A stretch of DNA of 64,000 nt from JAPOUP01 sp965201085. GTDB taxonomy: Bacteria > Pseudomonadota > Alphaproteobacteria > Rhodobacterales > Rhodobacteraceae. Shown here piece after piece: positions 1 through 7,384 of the stretch (its first letter is position 1; each line of letters starts with the position of its first letter). Where the stretch lies: positions 124,001-188,000 of the forward strand of contig CBDAVS010000021.1 in the NCBI GenBank assembly GCA_965201085.1, given 5' to 3'. The notes below the pieces were generated by a model. The model ran no database searches. It saw only the letters and a program-made list of their open reading frames with translations, and was not told the origin of the DNA. The position numbers were made by a program, and so were the translations under genes.

Positions 1-242
1 ATATTGATCGGGCCATCGTCGAGATGCAGGATTATTCTGCTGTCCTGACCGTAGACGGCGTTCGACGAATTCAGCTTCATCACGGATTTCGCCGTCACCG
101 ACTTGCCCGATCCGCTTTCGCCGACGAGACCCAGAATCTCTCCCTGCCTGAGACTGATGGTGAAGTCCTCCACAGCGGTGATCCGACCCTCATCGGTGTC
201 GAACCGCAGCGTCAGCCGCTCGATGTCGATCAGCGGCTTCAT
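1..242 (-). CDS. ABC transporter ATP-binding protein, oligopeptide/dipeptide (OppD/DppD) type, partial
   Basis: This is the N-terminal ~80 residues of the ATPase of the peptide-type importer; the rest lies outside the window. Reading the minus strand from the ATG at 242 gives MKPLIDIERL followed by a Walker A motif GESGSGKS, typical of the DppD/OppD family. The start overlaps the stop of the upstream permease (ATGA), so it is translationally coupled as the last visible gene of the operon. The family hydrolyses ATP on the cytoplasmic face to drive uptake. Whether a second ATPase follows cannot be seen. Confidence 0.9.
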   Translation of the reverse strand, partial: MKPLIDIERLTLRFDTDEGRITAVEDFTISLRQGEILGLVGESGSGKSVTAKSVMKLNSSNAVYGQDSRIILHLDDGPIN

Positions 243-1393
243 TTCTGAAGATCCGAGTAGGGATCTGCCGCATCTCTGAGGCCATCCCCGACGAAGACAA
301 ATGCCAGAACAAGGGTAATGAAGAACAGCACCGGAATGAAATACCACTGGTAGTTCAGCAGCACGTCCGCGTTGGTCACATTCTGCAGCATGACACCTAG
401 GGAATTCACCGGATCCTTCAAACCGAGTCCGATGAAGCTAAGGGCCGTCTCCGAGAGGACCATGTAGGGAAATGATATGACCAGATCGACGATGATGTAG
501 CTGGTGAAGCTCGGCAGGAGATGTCTGCGAATGATGTGACTGGAGGAAGCGCCGCACAGCTGCGCCGCAAGCACATATTCCTGGTTGCGCTCCGAGAGGA
601 GATGCGTCCGCACCCGCCTGGCAAGCGTCGGCCAGCCGATGAATCCCAGAATGATCGAAATGAAGAAGAACCGGGTCTCCGCGCTCCACTCATCGGGGAC
701 GAACGCAGCCAAGGCCATGAAGAGTGGAATGGCCGGCACGGTGCGGATCGCGTCGGTGAACATCTGGGCCGCTTGGTCGACCATCCCGCCGTAATAGCCG
801 GACACCCCTCCTATGACCAAGGCCAGCACAAAAGCGATCAGAACGCCGATCGTTCCCACCGCCAGTGAGGTGTTGATGGCGTGCAGTGTACGCGAGAAAA
901 TATCCTTGCCGCCCGCATCTGTGCCGAAAAGATGGATCTTACCGGAATCCACGCCGAAAAGATGGCGATCGAATTCAAGGAACGGCATGCGGAACAGTCG
1001 ATACGTGCTATCCTTCGGAAACAGCGTAAGATACCGCCTTTTGTCCCGATTCGCTTCCGTGACCCATCGGAAATTCGTCTCGATCGAGCGTGTCCGTTCA
1101 TAGGTGTAGATGAACGGTCGCAGGGAGCAGCCATTCCCGTCGCAGAATCTGGGAATCTGCGGCGCCCCGTTCAGATAGTCATTGTTTCTTCCTGCGATCG
1201 ACGGGTCATAGGGCGAAAGGAAGGGAGCGAATAGGCCGCTGACGATCAGGAACAGCAGCACATAGGCCGCGATCATGGCCGAACGGATACGTTTGAAGCG
1301 CGCCCAAACCAGTTGGCTCTGGGAAGCCGTGAAATACGCCTCCTTCAGCTTCTGGTCAACGTTGGTATCCACCTGTCTGGGTGCATCCTGCAT
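239..1393 (-). CDS. ABC transporter permease, DppC/OppC/YejE type
   Basis: Inner-membrane permease of 384 aa, longer than a typical DppC (~300 aa). After a first membrane segment near residues 38-58 there is a ~100-residue periplasmic insertion, then the BPD_transp_1 domain from about residue 175 with the cytoplasmic EAA-like loop around residues 275-295. The long insertion resembles YejE-type peptide permeases. It lies 4 nt after the other permease and overlaps the ATPase start. Substrate is inferred only from context: the operon also encodes AEP-degrading enzymes. Confidence 0.9.
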   Translation of the reverse strand: MQDAPRQVDTNVDQKLKEAYFTASQSQLVWARFKRIRSAMIAAYVLLFLIVSGLFAPFLSPYDPSIAGRNNDYLNGAPQIPRFCDGNGCSLRPFIYTYERTRSIETNFRWVTEANRDKRRYLTLFPKDSTYRLFRMPFLEFDRHLFGVDSGKIHLFGTDAGGKDIFSRTLHAINTSLAVGTIGVLIAFVLALVIGGVSGYYGGMVDQAAQMFTDAIRTVPAIPLFMALAAFVPDEWSAETRFFFISIILGFIGWPTLARRVRTHLLSERNQEYVLAAQLCGASSSHIIRRHLLPSFTSYIIVDLVISFPYMVLSETALSFIGLGLKDPVNSLGVMLQNVTNADVLLNYQWYFIPVLFFITLVLAFVFVGDGLRDAADPYSDLQK

Positions 1394-1397
1394 GGTT

Positions 1398-2402
1398 CTA
1401 CCTCAATATGCTCCGGCGTACCCTCGGATCGGTCAGCGCCAGAAGCATGTCGGTCAGGAAGTTCAGCGTCACGATGCTGGCGGTCAGCAGAAAGATAATG
1501 GCTCCAGCCAGCTGCTGGTCGTTCGAACGGGCGAGGGCCTCGATCAGAAGGGCACCTGCCTCGGTCAGGGTCATGATCAGCGCTACGATCGGCAGTTCAT
1601 TGAAAATCCGGTTCAGGTCGAATCCCAGCGAATTGATGATCGGCCCGAGCGCATGTCTGGCCGGATAGCGCATCAGCAGGCGGCGGCCGTGGATGCCACG
1701 CGCCGCGGCGGCGGTCACGTAGAGCTTTCCGATCTCGTCGGACATAAGGGCACGCACGGTCTGAATGGCGAAAGCGGTGGCGGACCAGCCAAGAATGAAG
1801 ACCGGCAGCCAGACATGGCTCAGAAAATCAAGAAACCGCGCATAGGACCATTCCGCGTCGCGGTACTCCTTGGAGAACAGTCCAGTCAGGCTCTCGCCGA
1901 AATAGAAGGTGAAAAACAGCATGATCAGGAGCGCCAGCAGAAAATTCGGCAGCGCAAGCCCGAGATAGCTGACAAGCCGCAGCGAGTTGTTGAGAAGCGC
2001 GCTGTTGGCCGTCACTGATATTATGCCGACCGGGATGGCGATCAGATAGGCGAGCACTAGGGCGGTGAGGCAAATGCCGAGGGAGATCCAGAACTTGTCC
2101 TTCAGCAGGTGATTGATGTTCACCCGAAGAATGCAGCTGTCGCCGAATTCACCCCGAAACGCGTTTGTCACCCAGCTTGACCATCGGACGATGAACGGTC
2201 GATCCAAACCAAGCCGGGACCGCTCGGCATCGATGTCTTCCGTGGTGATCTGCTGGCCCTGCGTGTTTTTGAAGGCCAGATAGCGTTCGGCACAGTCTCC
2301 CGGAACCAGTTCCATGAGACTGAACACGATAAGGGAGACAAGAAGCAGAGTGATGAATGCCATGACAGCGCGCCATGCGGCGAATCTGGCAAACTGAATC
2401 AT
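1398..2402 (-). CDS. ABC transporter permease, DppB/OppB/YejB type
   Basis: Inner-membrane permease of 334 aa. It has an N-terminal membrane segment (residues ~10-32), a periplasmic stretch containing LGLDRPFIVRWSSWV, typical of DppB proteins, and a C-terminal BPD_transp_1 domain with the EAA loop around residues 225-250. It pairs with the permease encoded 4 nt downstream to form the channel. No frameshift is visible. Confidence 0.9.
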   Translation of the reverse strand: MIQFARFAAWRAVMAFITLLLVSLIVFSLMELVPGDCAERYLAFKNTQGQQITTEDIDAERSRLGLDRPFIVRWSSWVTNAFRGEFGDSCILRVNINHLLKDKFWISLGICLTALVLAYLIAIPVGIISVTANSALLNNSLRLVSYLGLALPNFLLALLIMLFFTFYFGESLTGLFSKEYRDAEWSYARFLDFLSHVWLPVFILGWSATAFAIQTVRALMSDEIGKLYVTAAAARGIHGRRLLMRYPARHALGPIINSLGFDLNRIFNELPIVALIMTLTEAGALLIEALARSNDQQLAGAIIFLLTASIVTLNFLTDMLLALTDPRVRRSILR

Positions 2403-2484
2403 CGCCTTTCCCCGCTCGACGCTGTGTCACGCGCAAGAATCAGGCGGCGCTCGACCACCTGATCCAAGATCTCTTCCGCGTTGG

Positions 2485-4542
2485 CTATTCGTCCAGCCAC
2501 CATTGCGTGGCACGGTACGGATAGGTCCGGTAATATTCATAGGAATGGGTTATGAAATCAGTGAAATTCTTCAGTGCATTCCTGTGATAGATGGGAGCCG
2601 GTGCATTCACGGTTCCGATGAACAGCAGATTCTCGGTCATGTTCCGAACCAGTCTCTGGCCAAGCATCTCGAACGCCTCGGAACCCACCTCCGCCGATTG
2701 GAACGCATTGATATCCTCGATCAGCTGCTTCACGTAATCGGGCGGCTCGACGCCGGCCGATCCGCCGGAATCGACCCATTCAGCCCACAGCATGCCGGTG
2801 CGGATACCGAAATAGTTCTCGAATGGCGGAACCCAAAGCTCATTGTTGCCGAGCACGATCGCCAACGGCTGGCTCTTGCGCCACAAAAGCACATCGAGCT
2901 GATTGGCCGACTGCGCAGACCGGTACTCGTCCGGAGTGACCTCCTTGACGGATGTCTGTACTCCGACATCGGCCCAGTACTGGCCGACAAGCTCAACGAC
3001 CTGTCCGGCGATGCCCTGCGTGGAGAACTGCAGGTTCAGCGTGATTTTCTCGCCGTTCGGCAATTCGCGAAAACCGTCGCCATCGGTGTCGACCATACCG
3101 ATCCCGTCAAGATGGGTCTTGGCCAGGTCCGGATCATACTGTGCGAAATGACTCAGCCAGGCATCGTCGATGAAATCGGGTTTGGGCGAAAAGCCGATAT
3201 ACTGCTGCGGCACGCCCAGACCGAAAAACGCCACTTCATTCAGCTCCTCACGGTTGATCGCGACTGACATCGCCTGCCGGAAACGAAGGTCGCCAAACAC
3301 CTGCCTTTTACCCGGATCATCAGAGGTCACGTTGAATGAGAGGGTCGGCACCGTGATTTCGGGACGCAGATCAATCGTGTAATCGCCAGATTCCTGATTT
3401 TCCAGAAGGAGGGGAGCGGATGGCAGCTGCAGCGACTGGGACTTGTAATCGACTTCAGCATTGACGAGCTTGAGGATACGGACCTCGTTGTCGTTGATAT
3501 AGACCTCATCCTGCTCGCTGATATAAGGCAGCTGGTTGCCCGCGGTATCGACGATATGGAAGTAGGGGTTCGCCACCAGATGCCTTCCTTCCGTCGTATC
3601 GGTCACATAGATGTGCGATTCGAGGGTCGGGACGACATCAGCAGGCAAACCAGCGACCTTGTCTGGACTGTTCAGAAGCGGCGACGGCGTGTCGGTCCAG
3701 TCTGAATTGCCGAAATAGGCGGCGATCACCGCGAGCCCGTTTTCGAAGCCCGCTTCCTGCGCGAGACTGTCCGCGTCCGGATTCAGATCAGGATGGAACC
3801 GACCCAGAAAGTGCTTCGGCTGGAAGCCCTGCGCGAAGGACGTGGCGAAATGCGCGAGAAGACCCGGCTTGGGCGCGGGAAGGTTGAACCTTACGGTCTG
3901 CGGGTCGATGACGTCTACCGTCATCGGCTTGCCGGCGACGAGCACATAGTCCTTCGCTTTCTCGATCACCTTCGGGTCGAGCGAGAGGTTGTCGTACCAG
4001 AATTTGACGTCATCCGCCGTGAACGGTGCGCCGTCCGACCATTTATGGCCCTTCCTGAGAAAGAAAGTCAGCTGCGTGAAATCATCGTTCCACTCCCAGT
4101 CTTTCGCTATATTCGGGACGATGGTTTGGAGATCGTCGAGGTAGCGCACCAGATTGACATGGCGAACGGACAGAAAGTCCGAAGTTCCGGCCTCGGTTGC
4201 GTTGGACAGCACGTCGAGCGTGCCGCCATATCTGCCGATGGAGTCGTAGGGCGCGTAGACCAGAGGCTCCGTCGGGATGCGCTCCGCCAGTGGCGGCAGT
4301 TCGGGATTACCGCGAATGCGGGCGTTCAGGGCCGCGATGTCCGGGTTCGCCGCAAAGGACATTTCACATCCCGCCAGCGTCTCGAACTCGGCCAGCTCGT
4401 ATTGTTGGGGATATTTTCCCGCTTCCACACCCATCGCGTCGGATACGGTGACATGGGGGCAGCTCGCGACCGCACCAGCGGTGACACCGATGGCAAAACC
4501 GGACGAAAGTAACATCGTTTTCACTGGCTTTCCTTTCATCAA
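2485..4542 (-). CDS. ABC transporter substrate-binding protein, SBP_bac_5 (peptide-type) family
   Basis: Periplasmic binding protein of 685 aa, at the large end for SBP_bac_5. A signal peptide spans roughly residues 7-27 and ends near VASC, so either Sec cleavage or lipoprotein processing is possible. Mature landmarks include DFTQLTFFLRKGHKWSDG (residues ~149-166) and a late DINAFQS helix. The start is uncertain: a GTG at 4524 has AGGAAAG just upstream and gives a more typical signal peptide than the first ATG. It lies 94 nt downstream of the pbfA-like gene in the same direction. By position it should capture a phosphonate or phosphonate conjugate; that is inference, since the known AEP importers use other binding-protein families. 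Confidence 0.85.
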   Translation of the reverse strand: MMKGKPVKTMLLSSGFAIGVTAGAVASCPHVTVSDAMGVEAGKYPQQYELAEFETLAGCEMSFAANPDIAALNARIRGNPELPPLAERIPTEPLVYAPYDSIGRYGGTLDVLSNATEAGTSDFLSVRHVNLVRYLDDLQTIVPNIAKDWEWNDDFTQLTFFLRKGHKWSDGAPFTADDVKFWYDNLSLDPKVIEKAKDYVLVAGKPMTVDVIDPQTVRFNLPAPKPGLLAHFATSFAQGFQPKHFLGRFHPDLNPDADSLAQEAGFENGLAVIAAYFGNSDWTDTPSPLLNSPDKVAGLPADVVPTLESHIYVTDTTEGRHLVANPYFHIVDTAGNQLPYISEQDEVYINDNEVRILKLVNAEVDYKSQSLQLPSAPLLLENQESGDYTIDLRPEITVPTLSFNVTSDDPGKRQVFGDLRFRQAMSVAINREELNEVAFFGLGVPQQYIGFSPKPDFIDDAWLSHFAQYDPDLAKTHLDGIGMVDTDGDGFRELPNGEKITLNLQFSTQGIAGQVVELVGQYWADVGVQTSVKEVTPDEYRSAQSANQLDVLLWRKSQPLAIVLGNNELWVPPFENYFGIRTGMLWAEWVDSGGSAGVEPPDYVKQLIEDINAFQSAEVGSEAFEMLGQRLVRNMTENLLFIGTVNAPAPIYHRNALKNFTDFITHSYEYYRTYPYRATQWWLDE

Positions 4543-4636
4543 TATTGGTTCTCAATTCCAAGAAACAGGGACTGAACCTTCAGAAATTTCCGGTGCGTAT
4601 CCCATCCATAAGTTTATCGCCTCGGATACGGTTGAG

Positions 4637-6052
4637 TCAACATGTTGATCGGACTGAATCCAGGCCTCCCTCCACCTTCGCTCTCCCAGCGGGATCGCGA
4701 CCGGCTTCGGCGCACGCGACGGCACCTGTGAGCACATCCAGCGCCTGCTCCAGCTCTGCCCCCGTCACCGTCAGGGGCGGCGACAGGGTCAGCACGCAGT
4801 TCTGTGAGATCTTGAAGCTGAGGCCCCTGCGCATACAGTCGTAGAGTATGGTTTCTGCCAGGTCGGGGGCCGGTGTCCGACTTTCCCTGTCCCTGACGAT
4901 TTCCAAGCCGCAGAGAAGGCCGCGCCCCCTGACGTCACCGACTATGGAAGACCCCGCCGCGATGGCTTTCAATCCCTTCAGCAATACCTCTCCGCCTGCC
5001 TGCGCCCGCTCGACAAGCCGTTCGTCCTCAATAATATCCAGCACTGTCAACGCGGCCCGCGCCGTAACCGGATTCTTCTCGTGCGTATAATGGCCGATGG
5101 CGAATTCAGCACCGACATCCAGACCTTTCCGCGCCAGCACCGCCGCGATCGGTAGAACTCCGCCGCCCAGGGCTTTGCCAAGGACAAAGATGTCAGGGAC
5201 GACGCCTTCATGCTCGAAGGCGAAGAACCTGCCGGTCTTGCCGAGCCCTGTCGGGATCTCGTCAAAGATCAGCAGCGCACCCTGGGCGTCGCAGGCATCC
5301 CGGACGCGCCTCCAGTAGCCTTTGGGCGCTATCTGGGGAACGGCACGCATCGGCTCCGCGATCACGGCCGCGATATCGCCTTCCCGACCAAGAACATAGG
5401 CCGGCATCTCGGCGCAGGCGGTTCCGCAGCGGCTGGGACCGGGATGGCCATAGGGGCATCGATAACAGGAGAAAGGGGCCACATGCTCGGCGCCGGATAG
5501 GAGAGGGCCGGCGATGAAGGAGCGGAAAGTTGCGTCACCTCCGACCGAGGCCGCGCCGAAGCCCGCGCCGTGGAAAGAGTCCCAGAAAGAGAGCGTCTTG
5601 AACCGACCCGTCGCTGCCCGCGCTATCTTCAACGCGATCTCAACCGCATCCGATCCGCCGGTGGTGAACAGGACTTTTCCGAAACCTTCAGGTGCGCGGT
5701 CGATCAGGCGCTCAGCCAGCTCGACGGAAGGTGAGTTGGTGAAGCGGCGTGGCGAAAACGGCAGTTCAGTAAGCTGATTCGCAACCGCCTCGATCAGCCG
5801 GGGATGGCCGTAACCGATATGGTGCACGGAATTCCCGTGGAAATCCATATAGCGGTTGCCATCGGTGTCTTCGATCCAGACGCCCTCGGCCCGCCTGGCC
5901 GCTACGGTGCAGGGCGATGACAGACGCTGATGCAGGAACGCCGCACCGTCGCGTTCCAGCAGGCCGCGTGTTTCTTCCGAAACCCATCGCCTCCGCCAGT
6001 CTGCACCGACCTCGGAGAGGTTCGATTCTCCTTCCGATGGCATCGACTGCAT
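4637..6052 (-). CDS. pbfA: PLP-dependent class III aminotransferase-fold enzyme, probable (R)-1-hydroxy-2-aminoethylphosphonate ammonia-lyase (PbfA-like)
   Basis: A 471-aa class III fold-type I PLP enzyme. Visible features: substrate-side region GNSVHHIGYGHPRLIEAV, LFTTGGSDAVEIALKIA (PLP phosphate binding), LIFDEIPTGLGKTG (Asp contacting the PLP ring nitrogen) and FVLGKALGGG (Schiff-base Lys). Enzymes of this type beside phnW/phnY/phnA have been assigned as PbfA, which deaminates (R)-1-hydroxy-AEP to phosphonoacetaldehyde and so feeds the hydrolytic AEP pathway. The assignment here rests on sequence type plus operon. The start (ATG 6052) shares one base with the stop of the upstream phnY remnant (TGATG). 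An ordinary AEP or other class III transaminase cannot be excluded without alignment. Confidence 0.8.
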   Translation of the reverse strand: MQSMPSEGESNLSEVGADWRRRWVSEETRGLLERDGAAFLHQRLSSPCTVAARRAEGVWIEDTDGNRYMDFHGNSVHHIGYGHPRLIEAVANQLTELPFSPRRFTNSPSVELAERLIDRAPEGFGKVLFTTGGSDAVEIALKIARAATGRFKTLSFWDSFHGAGFGAASVGGDATFRSFIAGPLLSGAEHVAPFSCYRCPYGHPGPSRCGTACAEMPAYVLGREGDIAAVIAEPMRAVPQIAPKGYWRRVRDACDAQGALLIFDEIPTGLGKTGRFFAFEHEGVVPDIFVLGKALGGGVLPIAAVLARKGLDVGAEFAIGHYTHEKNPVTARAALTVLDIIEDERLVERAQAGGEVLLKGLKAIAAGSSIVGDVRGRGLLCGLEIVRDRESRTPAPDLAETILYDCMRRGLSFKISQNCVLTLSPPLTVTGAELEQALDVLTGAVACAEAGRDPAGRAKVEGGLDSVRSTC

Positions 6053-7384
6053 CAGTTCCAGGGCAGCGAGTAGGTCTTGATATTGGTGTAGCTCTTCATG
6101 GCCTCGATGATGCCCTCCTTGTAGCCAAGCCCGCTAGCCCTGATGCCGCCGAAGGGTGACATCTCGATTCGGTAGCCGGGAACCTCCCAGATATTGACCG
6201 TGCCGACCGCAATCCATCAATTTAGCGCCGCATCCAGGACCAGTCATCGGTGTAGACACCCGAGGACAGTCCGAAAGCGGTCGAATTCGAAAGCGCGACC
6301 GTCTCAGCGTTTTCGTCCTGAGCGCGGATGACCGGGATGACGGGGCCGAAGGTTTTCTATAGGACAAGTTCGCTTGACGGAGGAACCCGGTCAAATACGA
6401 TCGGCGGCAGGAGAGCGCCCTGCCGGTCAGGGCAGTAGAGAAGCTCCGCACCCGTTCAAGAAGCATCGGTTCAAACCCATCCGCGACTCTCTTCTGACAC
6501 AGGTTGCGCTTGACGGCGGTGCAGCGCTGGCCTATATACCCGGTGGGGCTGGCCACAGCCAGATCGGTGGCCGTCGCCAGCGGGTCATCTCCGAGATCGT
6601 TGCCAAAGATCGGGGGATCGCTCCCGCGGAGTTCCAGTACCGTCCGCCTGTATCCCGCGGTTTCAGCGATGCGCTTTCCGACCGGCACGCTATCGGTGAA
6701 GGTGATGAGGTCGATATGGGGATTGGTGACCATTTCGGAGCCTATCTCCGCAGGCCAGCCGGTTACCGCAGACAACATTTCGGGCGGCCGGCCAGCTTCA
6801 AAAAGGAGATCGGCAAACCACAGCGCGGTCAGCGAAGTCAGTTTGGTCTGTTTGCAGACAAGGCAGTTGTTGGTAGCGATGGAATGGGCGACTTTGTGGG
6901 CCACCATGTTCTGCGGGTATTTGAATGGCGTTATCGCTGAAATCGTCCGAAGCGGTTCCTGTAAAATCATGAATCTGCGTGCTTTTCCCTGCGGTGTCAA
7001 GTCACAGGAAATGATCTCGCCATCGTCGATGATGCAGCGCTGGGACGCGAGGTTGAACACATCGCAGGTCCGGTCGACATCGTAGTCGGAATCTTTCAGC
7101 GAAATTCCAGGTTTGAGCGTCAGCCCGCTCGTCAGATCACCGCGGTCGCGCTCGATGAGTTCGGCTGTCCGTAGAAGGATCGACTGTCGTTCATAGCGGC
7201 TGAGACGCGGCTCTAAACCACCGGCGATTCGAAATGTCTCCGTTGCATGCTCCACCCTGACCACCGGCACAGCGCCGATCGTCTGTCCGGTGAAGGGATG
7301 GGCGACACCGATCACGTCATCGGTGCGCACCCGCTTCCCCACGATGCGCATGGCCTCGTTTGATACTGGATGGTTCTCAGGCAT
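6052..7384 (-). pseudogene. phnY: phnY remnant: phosphonoacetaldehyde dehydrogenase, frameshifted and point-mutated
   Basis: PhnY (ALDH superfamily, ~480 aa) oxidises phosphonoacetaldehyde to phosphonoacetate. Reading starts at ATG 7384 (MPENHPVSNEAMRI) and follows the family to GQRCTAVKR, where the nucleophilic Cys remains. The frame then breaks near 6420-6370: the continuation (KTFGPVIPVIRAQDEN) is in another frame behind an in-frame TAG, and the true C-terminus (TVNIWEVPGYRIEMSPFGG to SYTNIKTYSLPWN) is in a third frame ending at TGA 6052-6054. Conserved residues are also lost: the oxyanion-hole Asn of PFN is Lys (PFKYP), FTGS/G is FTDS, and ELGGN is ELRGS. Decay in this operon is confined to this gene. 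It overlaps the phnWA stop by 8 nt and pbfA by 1 nt. Confidence 0.88.

Noticed and set aside
1275..2018. 247-aa plus ORF antisense to the permeases
   Set aside because: Shadow of two clear ABC permease genes on the other strand.
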